Below are positions 53,775 to 63,776 of a stretch of DNA of 64,000 nucleotides, piece by piece. Every line of letters starts with the position of its first letter. The first letter of the stretch is position 1. This DNA is from Diaporthe sp. PMI_573 (Eukaryota; Ascomycota; Sordariomycetes; Diaporthales; Diaporthaceae): assembly GCA_021399435.1 (NCBI GenBank), contig JAJTUP010000007.1, positions 806,001 to 870,000 of the forward strand, read 5' to 3'. Position numbers and translations under genes: made by a program. The notes under the pieces are model-generated. The model saw only the letters and a program-made list of their open reading frames with translations, did no database searches and was not told the origin of the DNA.

Positions 53775-54889
53775 ATGAGCGCCAAGAAAATCATTGTTGT
53801 CCTCGGGGCTACAGGCAACCAAGGTGGTTCGGTTGCTGACGTTTTCCTCGGTGAACCGGAATGGCAAGTCCGCGCAGTGACCCGGAACCCGTCCAGCACC
53901 AAGGCCCTGGCTCTAGCTGCACGTGGTGCAGAGATCGTCTCGGCTGATCTGGACACACCGTCTTCCCTCTTGTCGGCCTTCGAGGGTGCAAACGCCATCT
54001 TCGCCGTGAGCGATTTCTGGGGGCTGTACTTTAATCCTGCCAATGCCTCCAGGGCCGCCGAGGGCCAGCCGCTCAATGTCTGGGCCGCCAACCACGAGAC
54101 AGGGCAGCTCAAGGCCGTTGTGGACGCTGCCGCGAAGGTTCCTACGCTGGAGCGATTTATATTGTCGTCCCTCTCCAACCCCACCAAGTGGTCCAAGGGG
54201 AAATATACCCACGTCTACCATTTCGAATCGAAGGCCAGGGCAGCGGAGTACGCCGCCGAACATCATCCTGAATTGTGGAAGAAGACCAGTATCTTCCAGG
54301 CCGGGTTCTTTTTGAGCAATTACGTGTTCAACCCCTCATTCCAGCCACACATGGTAAAATTCATCCTTGTTCATTCCTATTATCGCTGGACAACTACTGA
54401 CGCTTCTTTTAGACAGCGGATGGTACTGCCGAGTTCATCGGAGGTCTTGATCCAGATGTCAAACTACCCTTCATTGCCGCAGAGGAAGACACGGGCCCAT
54501 TTGTGAGGGCTCTCGTGACAGAGAGCGCTGGGAAAAATCTGGTCGCCTATAGAGCCTGGGCCACTATGCGCGAGGTCGCCGAGGCATTCGCGCAGGCTAC
54601 TGGCAAGAAAGCAGATTGCAAGAGGGTGCTCAGAGGGCAATCCCTCTCTCCTATTCCACCTGAGCTTGCCGTTGAGGTGGATGATAATATGGACTATTGC
54701 AATGAGTTTGGATACGAGGGCCGAGACGACCCCACGGTCATCCATCCTCGAAACGTACGTACATACCATTACTATTGAAATTCCTTCCTAGAATGCTAAC
54801 CTCTTTTACAGCTGGACTCGAAATTCAAGTTTGATAGTATTGAGACTTATTTCAAGAAACAGGATTGGTCTGGTGTTATCAAAGCTTGA
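53775..54889 (+). CDS. NmrA-like NAD(P)-binding protein
   Basis: Exons 53775-54353, 54413-54754 and 54812-54889 total 999 nt and 332 aa. Intron 1 is GTAAAA...TTTTAG and intron 2 is GTACGT...TTACAG with a GCTAAC branch. The Rossmann motif is VLGATGNQGGSVADVFL (residues 9-25, GxxGxxG). VRAVTRNPSS follows, where the Arg chooses NADP(H). The centre has ERFILSSLSNPTKWS with the NmrA-type Ser run, and no Tyr-x-x-x-Lys dehydrogenase pair is evident. Such atypical SDR proteins sense redox state (NmrA binds the regulator AreA) or reduce small molecules. Which applies here is unknown. No lesion. Confidence 0.9.
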
Positions 54890-55589
54890 GAAACAGATGT
54901 CTACAGTACGCGCTTCAACTGTTGCAGCCTCAATATAGACAAACTGAAGATGATGGGACTGCGGTTTGGACCTCCCGCCGTAGATTTTACATTCAGTCGA
55001 TAGCTTTGCCTTCACGGCACAAAATGGATTTTACCTCCACCACCGAATTTGGTGCTATGAGACCAGAGGTCTTGCCGCCTGTACTATGTACATAATTGCA
55101 TTCCAGGTCGTTTTGAAAGATGTTCGTGGTCAGTTCGAAAATTCAGTGATCTTTTAAACCTATGGTACGGTGATAATTCTCCAGGCGTGTGTTAATAACA
55201 GGCTGACGAACGGGTTCATTAATTGTGAAGTAGAAGAGCGGAGGACACCCCGGCCAGCGAATTAGATCATGCGCCGTAGCACTACATAGCTCCAACATGA
55301 TGTCGGCTGACGAGGCCCCGGGGGGGGGGCAGCTCAGCACGTGTGTATGAATACGCCTGTACGACTCAAGAATATCCCGCATTCGAAGCTACTGACTAAC
55401 TCGTGATGAAGAAGGAGAAAATGCAAAATCGATTGTTTTACATTGTGCAACTAATCAAAGTCAGATTGCTCGACGGCCCTGCTTTTGCCAACTCCCCTCA
55501 GAGACAGCTGCAATGGCCGACCAAACAGTTGCCCTTATTCAACAACTGAGCTCTCTGTGTGAGAGACTGTCTTGAGGTGCTGGGGAAGA
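54890..55589. other. Intergenic, no gene seen
   Basis: It holds the NmrA-like 3' UTR and a G run near 55319-55330. No coding sequence was recognised before the MFS relic. Confidence 0.4.
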
Positions 55590-55960
55590 TCAAAGCGTGC
55601 GAAATGAGGCAGTCGGTGTAAGGATCCTGGGAGCCTGATTGATGCGTCGAGGGGACATTGGGAACTTGGCAAACCAGCGCTCCCAGACAACGAAGGCAAC
55701 GGGTAGAACCACGCCAAGAAGGAGCGAAAGGAGGACGGGAACGGAGGCCCAGCCACTGAAGAAGGGTCTGGATTATCAACTCAAAGCTTTGCAATTGTCA
55801 CTTGAGTTTGGAGGCGCAGCACTTGCTGAACAGGATCATTCCAGATATACTCAGCAGCCCCCCTACATACACATAATCAATCCGCCTCAAAATTTCGCGG
55901 CGGGTCATTGCATTCAAGTCGGCGAGAAGAGGAAGTAAAAGACGGTCATTGGTCCACCAG
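55590..55960 (-). pseudogene. MFS transporter relic, TRI12-like middle portion
   Basis: Two minus-strand pieces in different frames resemble the TRI12/siderophore-pump branch of MFS. The upstream piece is MTRREILRRIDYVYVGGLLS and ISGMILF (about 55914-55820). The downstream piece is SGWASVPVLLSLLLGVVLPV followed by AFVVWERWFAKFPM (about 55756-55630), ending at a TGA at 55592-55590. In intact members the two segments are adjacent, the first being the cytosolic loop plus TM7 and the second TM8. Everything else is missing. The assignment is from memory of family sequence. Confidence 0.5.
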
Positions 55961-56955
55961 GCAAACAAAAGAAAATGTCAGCAAAGTCCACAGAGGCCAG
56001 AAGTGCTGTTCAATTCTTGGATGAACATAACCCTAGTAACATACAACACGAAGTGCTATTGTCCGTACCATCATTCTGCCCCTTAGATGTCTTGAGGCTG
56101 CCCGACATCCCGGTTGAAGCAGCCCATCGTTTAAGTACCTGCATAAGGACCTGCATAAGGTTTCGATAATCTGAAAGCTTCACCGGTCCGTCCCGTACGT
56201 TTCGGCCCAATGGGAAAAGTTGCAACATGATACGCCGGTCCTGGTAACAGTTTTATGCAATATTTGCCGTTGGTTTTGGTGTTCACAGCCAATCAAACAG
56301 CAGGCGAGTCTGAGATTCAACGTGGGATGAGGAAATTGTCAAGTAACTTGGGCTTACAGTCAGAACGTTCCTCGAAAAAGGATAATTCGCAACATTACAA
56401 CAAAACATTGCAGAATAAAATTGCGTTATTTCATTTGTCACCAGTTTTGAAGCGTCTGATTGATCAGGACAGCATCACTGGCACATTGTTCTGTTGTAAT
56501 GTTGCGAATCAGTTAACATTCTTTCAGTCGCGTGCTGTACGCGAGACGCGTAAGAGTCAGTCCGCGCCAAGGAAATACTTACATCGTCCCCATGTTTGGC
56601 AATTGAAATAATGCAACATCATAATTAGACAAGCTTCCACCGGCGCAAGCCATGTCTGAGGAAGAATGTCTCGAAAAAAGAATTGACTTGGAAATAACTG
56701 AGATTGAAGCCCATGGCGTGATGCAGGCAGCATCGGAAATGCAGGAAGGTCATCCGTCCCCCATGAGGCATTCCGGCGTCGGACTGGAGCCCAAATTTCA
56801 CCGCCTCATGCTCGCCATCCCTTCGTCCTTATAAGAAGTGCGTGGGAGGCTGCTCCTCATCTGGCGACTGCACGATTTGACAGTACAACAAGAGAGCATT
56901 TCTAAATTCGACATATTTGAAAGAATCAAACAGCACTAATTATCACACCACCACA
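55961..56955. other. Intergenic with an inverted repeat
   Basis: No gene was recognised. The plus-strand frame at 56255-56611 contains both arms of an inverted repeat and looks fortuitous. The last part must be the promoter of the 56956 gene. Confidence 0.4.
56384..56511. repeat. Inverted repeat, 18-bp arms with about 90-bp loop
   Basis: ATTCGCAACATTACAACA near 56385 is matched by its reverse complement TGTTGTAATGTTGCGAAT ending near 56510. The match weakens inwards (AAACATTG against the complement of CATTGTTC). Confidence 0.8.
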
Positions 56956-58056
56956 ATGGGCAAAAGTGCGAAACGGACCGATCCACTACGGCCACGGGCC
57001 TCGCGCGTTGAAAAGACACGCGTGCCGCGAGAATCGCTTCCTTCATGGTATTACCGAGTCCTGCGCCTCAGATGGGTCCAGCCACCCTTCGCATATAAAG
57101 ACCCCTCCGACTTTGATGCAGACCTCTCAGAGCTGGAAGAGGAAAGCGAACAGGAAGAGGAACGCGAGCAGGAAGAGGATGCCGAGCAGCCCAAGGAGGG
57201 AGAGGAGGACTGCGAGTGCGGCGGCGAGGACTCCGAGTGTGACTGCCGATCCGCAGACGACTACGATTCGGAAGACGAGGAGTCGGAGAGATTGTACGAC
57301 GGATCTGACGCGTATCACTACTACGGTCTGAAGGAAGAGCGCGAGGGAAGGAAGCGGGAGAAGCTGAAGGAGCGAGAGGACAAGGAGCGACAATTTATAC
57401 TTGAGAGGGGCAAGGAGGAGGAGGTTCGTGTCGCATACAAATCTCTCAGGAAGGCTGAGAGAGAACGCACGACTACTCCTGCCGTATCACTTGCGGGCCA
57501 GGAGTTCAAGCTCTTCTGCGGCGATCACATCACCCACTTCTACGACGAGAGCGATCACTACGAGACCAAACTGGTTGGCTTTTACCAAGAGCAGCCGGGT
57601 TTGGACTCGGATGATGACTCGGATGACCCCGAAGTCAAGAAGCTAAAGCCTAGTGCCGAGCCTGGCATGTTGTACGGGACGGTGTCTCTCGACGCCATTG
57701 CCACCTGCGACTTTGGGCCGTTCCGCCCCCGCAGCCACGCGAGCTGGAAACCTGTGAAAGTGAGGAGCTGCGATGGGAAGTGGGAGCTGTCGTTCCAGTT
57801 CATCGGCAACGGTTACCTGAAGCTGAGGGTCTCCCGCGACATGGTGTTTATGGATTCACCTGATGCAACGCCTGCATCTCCCCCGCACGATGCTCCGGAA
57901 GTGTTCGATTTCGTCGGAATCTGGCGCGACCCGGAAAAGGAGAAGACGGAACGGGAGAGGCTTGAGAGGGAAAGGGAGCTGCGCCGGCCTCCGTCTCCCC
58001 GCGAAAGCTGGTTTGAGTTGAACCATCCCATGGGGTATTGGAGATCGGGATGTTAG
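56956..58056 (+). CDS. Hypothetical protein with acidic and charged repeats
   Basis: The ATG at 56956 (CACAATGGGC) opens 366 aa in one exon. After a basic N-terminus comes an acidic stretch (residues about 50-110) with EQEEEREQEEDAEQ and a Cys-rich patch, DCECGGEDSECDC. A Lys/Glu coil follows (REGRKREKLKERED). A folded C-terminal domain reads FKLFCGDHITHFYDE, then KPVKVRSCDGKWELSFQFIG and MVFMDSP, resembling a beta-rich domain I cannot name. The end is a charged coil and WFELNHPMGYWRSGC. No signal or membrane segment. Possibly a nuclear or scaffold protein, but function is unknown. Confidence 0.65.
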   Translation: MGKSAKRTDPLRPRASRVEKTRVPRESLPSWYYRVLRLRWVQPPFAYKDPSDFDADLSELEEESEQEEEREQEEDAEQPKEGEEDCECGGEDSECDCRSADDYDSEDEESERLYDGSDAYHYYGLKEEREGRKREKLKEREDKERQFILERGKEEEVRVAYKSLRKAERERTTTPAVSLAGQEFKLFCGDHITHFYDESDHYETKLVGFYQEQPGLDSDDDSDDPEVKKLKPSAEPGMLYGTVSLDAIATCDFGPFRPRSHASWKPVKVRSCDGKWELSFQFIGNGYLKLRVSRDMVFMDSPDATPASPPHDAPEVFDFVGIWRDPEKEKTERERLERERELRRPPSPRESWFELNHPMGYWRSGC

Positions 58057-59201
58057 CTTCTCAGGCTTTTCCCCAAGGATATTTGCGGATCCTCTGTTGA
58101 TGTGCACACCAAGGCACACTGGCTAGGTTATCATGGGGGTGCGAGCAGGATTGGAATGTACAATATAGAAAATAAAAAGTCTGGGAGGGTTTGCGACGCA
58201 TGGTTCTCTGCCAAACTACTCTCCTTTCCATCTTCGACAGAAATTTGGAGCCACTCTTAGCTCCCGTGAAATCCAACAAGTTAGACCGCCTTGTTACTCT
58301 CGCGTCACGGCCCCGCAGATACTGGAACCGGACTCGTGGGTCTTGGAACAAAAGTTCGTCTTCGTCCACCAGGGCTTCATCTTCGTCCAGCCAGGCTTCG
58401 TCTCCGGGATCCAGAGAGGAGTCGGATACACTACCGCTAAGGGTAGATTCTACCCTAGAGGAAGCAGAAGGAGAGGTCTGGGACCATATTTGTCTTTGGA
58501 GCTCACAGTCACCATTTGCCATACACACCGCCTATAGACTATTTGTATGTCTTTTGAGTTCCTCTTCAAAGCTGGAACCACAATGAGCATGCTATAAGGA
58601 CAAGGGACAATGTATCTTATCGACGATTACAGTGACATTCGCTGTGCAAGGGTTCAAACAGTGACTTTCCAATCTCTTGTAAACCAGTGTTCTGTCAGAT
58701 GCCGCCAATTTGCACTATAATAAGTCTTAGCGTTGAGTCGTGCCCATTCGCGCCGGTGTCATCAACCCGTCAAGGTCGAAGCCATCGCGAGACACGAGTA
58801 TGCACACCGTGTATACCTTAAGATGTGGCACTTCTGGTACACACGGGCCAGCGATGAAGTATTTGGATGCTGAAAGCTAGTCGCGCGACACCTTGTATAT
58901 CAACTGATGCACAGCGACGTTGACGAATCGAATACGAGCGGTGATGCAGGAGGTCCTCTATGTGTTTCTCAAGTTCACAGTGGTCACCGCCCAGGTGGTT
59001 CTACAATGCCATGCGCTTCTGGAAATTGTAGAGATAGAATCCGGCCGGACCGGAGACATCACACCCTCGGAGTCATATGCATATAGCCTCAATTTGTAAA
59101 GGACAGCAAGCTGGCACTCGTTGGTACATAAGATGTTGTCTTCGTGCTGTTGGTCGCCATTTGTCGACGTACCATTGCCAGCAGTCTATGAACGGAAGTC
59201 G

Positions 59202-59372
59202 CAACCATGGTTTTAAAGTCGCAAGCTGATTGGTCAAACGCCACAGACGTGCACAGAGCACATACAGCTCACCATGGTTTTTGAAAGTCGCAAGCTAATT
59301 GGCCAACCGCCGCAGGCATACTGCACGGGCCAGCACAGCGATCACCAGACTCTTGAAAGTCGATAGCTGATT
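59202..59372 (+). repeat. Imperfect repeat, three copies with ATTGG (CCAAT-box) cores
   Basis: Copies at about 59204, 59272 and 59351 share GAAAGTCGCAAGCTGATTGG with small changes; the first two also share ACCATGGTTTT before it and CGCCxCAG after it. Confidence 0.75.
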
Positions 59373-59667
59373 GGTCAGCTTCTATAAACCCGAACCCCCA
59401 TCCTAGGGAGCTGAGGGCCCCCCCTTAACCAACCAGTAGGCCTATAGACGAATAGCTCCCAGGGCGGTTTTGACCGAGACCATTGCCAGAGAACCCTTTT
59501 TTTTTGGTGGGGGGGGGGGGGTTCTGATTGGATGCGGCAGCTTAGTTAACGGAAGAGCCGGTGTGCACCCGTTTTTGGCGGTGAGAGTCCCTGCGTGTAG
59601 TTAAAGTCAGAGCTGTTCTTACAGAGAATAAACCAAACAAGGAAATTAAGCAGACAAATCGGCCCTA

Positions 59668-59910
59668 ATGATAAGTACTATACCAGCCAGATTCAAGAGA
59701 GGGGATGTGGTTATCTATGCTTATGAGCTGCGGATGGATCTGTGGGGTCAGTGGGCTGTAATCGCGTTGAAGGGACTTACGGGTACCTATACCGATGCGA
59801 CTGGACGACGCATGAAATCAAGGAGTAAGTACACTTACCAAGCAGCTGATGCAGATATGACGGGACGGAACGGGCTCTTTTGCGTGCAGGAATTGAGTTC
59901 GCAGCTCTAG
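59668..59910 (+). CDS. Doubtful small ORF, possible spliced gene
   Basis: The frame encodes 80 aa starting MISTIPARFKRGDVVIYAYE. A GTAAGT donor at about 59824 and a GATGCAG acceptor at about 59855 could mark a very short intron. No family is recognised; it could be chance. Confidence 0.2.
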   Translation: MISTIPARFKRGDVVIYAYELRMDLWGQWAVIALKGLTGTYTDATGRRMKSRSKYTYQAADADMTGRNGLFCVQELSSQL

Positions 59911-60376
59911 ATAGGAACTCTCCCGCCAGGGTGTCAATTCCACTGCCTGCTTTCTGAAACACTCCATAATCTACAAGCAGCCGCATAGCTTAGATACATG
60001 TTTACTCCAGGATGCTCCGTACCTCAGCTGTTGATCGGTCTCCATTGAGTGATGCGAAAAGTGACTCCAGGCTACATGGGTCTGTAGCGCGTCCTATCTG
60101 TACTACAATCGGCGCGAAGACCTTGTTTCCACCACGACAAGTGTAATGCGAAAGCTAAGTACGTGAACATTGATATTCTCGAGGGCATTTATGCCTCATC
60201 TTCCCTTCTTCTTTTTATTTTTCTAACTCCTACTGCTGAAGGGTATCATAAACATCATAGCCAAGAATGGCTCTCTCATCAGTCCTCCAAATCGCCATCA
60301 AAGGGAACACAGAGGAGACAAGCACATAACAGACTCATAAGCCAAAAGAAACAACCCCTGTAGCACCGGAAGTGAC

Positions 60377-61141
60377 TTATACATCAAAGGTGTCGAGGCC
60401 GAACCCGTAAAAAGTCCCCATGAAGCTGTTCTCCGGGGCTGTCATTCCAAAGCCACCGTCGGCTGGGCCCACGCTGACCGAGGCCGCGTCCAGGTTGAAG
60501 CAGCCCAGATCCCCACCTGAGAGCGTGGCGGGGTAGCCAACGTAACCAGGGGCGTGATTCGCGGGCAGCCCTTCACGCTGCGCAGCAGCCACGGTTCCTA
60601 CCGGATAGGCAGGATGATAAGCAGCGAGTTCCTGATCCTGGGTCGTGAGACTCTGGGGCGCGAACGCAGGGGCCACGTGCTCGAGACCCTGGTGGGCGGC
60701 CGGGAGAACCGACATGGCCGATGGTGAGAAGTGGCCATGGCCGGGCCAAGAAGCACCAGTGGCAGAGACGCTCATCGGCACGTTCCAGGACCCGCCGGGA
60801 ACAGGCTCGGCCGCGCCCCCTGGATGATCAAAACCAGCCCGGACAGTGCTCGCCGGCCCTGACTCCCGACGCAGCTGCAGCTCCTGAGCGGCGGGGAGGT
60901 CCTCGGCATGGCAGCGGCGGAGGTGCTGCTGCGCGTTGCTCGCCCTCTTGAACATTTGCCCGCAGATAGGGCACTCGTGCTTGGGGGGGTCTGTGCCGCC
61001 CTCCTTGATGTGGCGCGTCAGGGCATCGGGCCGGCTGAACTTTATCCCACAGATGCACGCGACGGACTTGCCGCCGTCCTTGGCAGGCTCCTCCCCATGG
61101 CCAGCGGCAGAGCGTGCGCAGCTGCGGCGCTTCTTAGCCAT
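60377..61141 (-). CDS. C2H2 zinc-finger protein, putative transcription factor
   Basis: The single exon encodes 254 aa from the ATG at 61141. A basic start (MAKKRRSC) may be a nuclear signal. The first finger is incomplete: CICGIKFSRPDALTRHIKEG has CxC spacing and no close second His. The second is regular: CPICGQMFKRASNAQQHLRR followed by CH, with C-x2-C-x12-H-x4-H. The rest (residues about 80-254) is Ala/Gly/Pro-rich and low in charge, and ends FMGTFYGFGLDTFDV, an aromatic-acidic stretch that could activate transcription. This layout fits a fungal gene regulator in the nucleus. Target genes are unknown. Confidence 0.82.
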   Translation of the reverse strand: MAKKRRSCARSAAGHGEEPAKDGGKSVACICGIKFSRPDALTRHIKEGGTDPPKHECPICGQMFKRASNAQQHLRRCHAEDLPAAQELQLRRESGPASTVRAGFDHPGGAAEPVPGGSWNVPMSVSATGASWPGHGHFSPSAMSVLPAAHQGLEHVAPAFAPQSLTTQDQELAAYHPAYPVGTVAAAQREGLPANHAPGYVGYPATLSGGDLGCFNLDAASVSVGPADGGFGMTAPENSFMGTFYGFGLDTFDV

Positions 61142-63287
61142 GTCCAGCCGCCGTTATCCGCCCGCCTCAGCAAATGCTGTTAGTGGTACTATGAACGGCC
61201 GAGAAGCACTGCAGCTCGACACGCTGCTACAACCTTCAATTCAGCGTGAAGCTCCGATTGGCGATATGGATTATTTCTCAGCTGTTTCAAGGTACAGCTG
61301 TTTGAAAATCAATCGTTCTGGTTGTAGAATGACTAACTTGGTCAGTCTTCTTGCTTGTTATGACGTGAAACCTATGTATTACGTATAATATGAAATTTAT
61401 GGGCTTTTTTTATGCTTGAAATAGTAAAATTTCAACACAAAAAACTAATTTACCCTATGTTATTTATACCAGTGTCTTTCAGCTACACGGTATTATAGCC
61501 TTTGGACTAGTAAAGTAGAATACTAAATTTATTAACATGAAATTAAAAAACTCACCTAATAGAACATTGAAAGTGTCGACAATCACGTTTAATAGTGATA
61601 GGGAAATGTAGTGGTACGGCGAACCCTAAAGGAAGAGAAGGGTTATTTGATCGGTAGCACAAGTAGGGGGAAAAAAAGAGTACTCTTACGAGTTCGGAAC
61701 CTTATGGGGAGAACACAAGATGATAATAATTCAAAGGGCTCCTGAGGGGGCTTCTGAGGCTCTAAGAGCCATACTGTAACTAGTGATAGGAGGAGGCACT
61801 GTAAGTCGGAAAATTAAGGATATAGAAGAGATCTCTCTTGCTGGGGGGGGGCCGCTCTTTATAGAACCTCTTCCAGCTACGCGTAGTAGCCTGGGCTGGA
61901 GGGTGGTGGTACAACACAGGAAATAACACATAGAGCCGTCCGAGTTAGTATTTCTGGATCCCCTCGAGGGCAAGACATAGAATGCAAACAAAGGTGAGAG
62001 AATGGAGAGGAGAGGAGGAAAAAACGCCCTTGCGTCGCGTCACCCTTTTTGTGGTGTGGTTCGTTGGGTGGCTGTCAACAAGCCCCCTGCAAGAAAAAAA
62101 CAACCGAGCCGGATGGGAACCCCGCCCCACCCTTCTGCACGGTGAGTAAGCCTTGGCGAGATCCCCTATGAGCAGCCGGGCCACTGCTGATGGAACCCCC
62201 ATACCAGGGTTGAAGAATACTGTTTCGATGTCAACACCAGCACCCCTGGGCCTGGATTCATCGGTAGGGAGGTGGATCTCAGCATTGTTGACCGGCGCAA
62301 TCGTCTCGTGGTCGATCCAGCTGACTCGGTTTCCTCAGAACGAGCGGGTGGCAGCTGGGTGACTGGCTGGGATGGACAGCGAGAAAGGGTGTCCTGCATC
62401 ACAGGCTGTAGATTATGCAAGGTGCCGCAAGGTGCCGCGGGCCACCTTGACAAGACGGATTTGGTCACCCGAGGAACAAGGCATCCCCGGGGTTCTGGCC
62501 GGCGACAGCAATGGGACGCAGATTAGGCGAGGGAGGCACGATGAGGCGAATTAATGGCATGTATTTGGTGCACGGTCTCGTCCCGGAGAATGCAACGAAG
62601 CTGTGAATGACTGCATATTACTCACTCCCGTTGAAAGGCAGACATGGGGAGGGGAATTCGAAGCAAATTTGCAAACTAACATGCGTAACATCCCCTGTTG
62701 CTTGTGACAGACCGCCAGCGCCTTACTCAAGAGGGATGAAGCCAACGGCATGTGCTGGTCTCGTCGCAGTGAGAGAGTCGACAGTCGAATCCATCAATTA
62801 TTGGGAGGAAGCTCGTGTCATGAAGGGTTGTGGGGGGGGGGGTCAAGGTCACGATCTGGGCAAGACATGGATGCAGAAACTCAAAAGCTTAAATGAGGAA
62901 AGGAAATGCCCAAAAGCCAGACACATCGAAGCCCATGGTCCAGGTCTCACCCCCAAAGAAATTGCTAGCCGTGCTTGAAAGTCCTCCTCCCGGGCAGAAG
63001 CGGCAGTGAAGGGGTCTGCAGCCGTGACAGCCGTGCCAGCCGAAACTGGTCGTGGCGAGTGGAGCAGCTGGGAAGAATGGACCTGTTGAGAAACCGGCGT
63101 GCTGTTGCTGCCCTGTGTGCGCCGAGGCCGACCAAGCAGACGGCCCAGCAGGAGCTACAGCAAGAGCCGGGGCAGCAGGGCTTGCCAGGCTCCAGGCTGG
63201 TCGAGACGAGGCTGCGGCCAATGGGAGCACCGGCTTGCGCATTTGGCCAATGCAATTCAAACACGGACCGCAGGCCCTTGTCCATAA
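61142..63287. other. Long intergenic region, AT-rich then mixed
   Basis: 61380-61620 is AT-rich, consistent with decayed repeats. Short G runs occur at about 61842-61850 and 62831-62840. No gene was recognised, and the frames at 62153-62554 match nothing I know. Confidence 0.4.
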
Positions 63288-63569
63288 TCACATGGTAGTG
63301 GTGGCGCTGGTCCTTGAGCTTGTCCTTGCAAGAGTAAACTTGCCAGCGCAGAGGGTGTAGCCGAAGGTCTTGGGTGTGCCGATGGTGGTGGCGTGGCGGT
63401 TTAGAGCCGAGTGATTGTTGAAGCCTGTGCTGTACTTGCACTTGTATGCCTTGCGGGTAGCCTCCAAGTCCTTTGTGTGGTTGTCGAGGGCCCGGACGGT
63501 CTGGTATGTGGCGAGGCAGACAGCGCAGCGCAGGCGTGCTTGGCCCCCAGGTCGACCTGGGGGCCTCAC
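63288..63569 (-). pseudogene. Degenerate C2H2 zinc-finger fragment
   Basis: The frame reads RCAVCLATYQTVRALDNHTK, then YKCKYSTGFNNHSALNRHAT and FGYTLCAGKFTL. The first finger keeps C-x2-C and one His, the second has C and H at about the right spacing but lacks a Cys, and the third is broken. A neighbouring frame restores SCKDKLKDQRHHYHV, so a frameshift lies near 63330. It seems to be the remains of a multi-finger protein, unrelated by sequence to the 60377 gene. Confidence 0.45.
63542..63565. repeat. Perfect 24-bp palindrome
   Basis: The 12-bp half GGCCCCCAGGTC is followed at once by its exact reverse complement, with no spacer. It lies at the start of the zinc-finger fragment. Confidence 0.95.
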
Positions 63570-63776
63570 CCCTCCAGCAGATGTGAAACACTAGACAAGA
63601 AAAAAAAAAAACGACTCGCCCAGCGGATCTCGCAGCTTCGCTGCTGACCCTCCATCAGCCCAGACAAGGCACAGGGAGCAGTCTTCCAGTTCCCTGACTG
63701 GTCCATGGTAGGTGCAGGCTCGGTGGTGATGGAGCCCGGGATGTTATACCCTGTCAGGAAGCCGAGATCGAGCAAT

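Larger units (their letters stand above)
58057..60376. other. Long intergenic region with repeats and homopolymers
   Basis: No convincing gene over 2.3 kb. It contains a CTTCGTCC-rich patch at 58350-58400, a CCAAT-bearing repeat at about 59200-59380, and a T8 plus G12 tract near 59498-59521. The minus-strand frame 58061-58528 is partly built on the patch and was not accepted. Confidence 0.45.

Noticed and set aside
56255..56611. 118-codon plus-strand frame
   Set aside because: Both arms of an inverted repeat lie inside it and there is no similarity to known proteins.
58061..58528. 155-codon minus-strand frame
   Set aside because: Its acidic part is a translation of the CTTCGTCC repeat and the rest has no similarity; no start context or splice signals support it.
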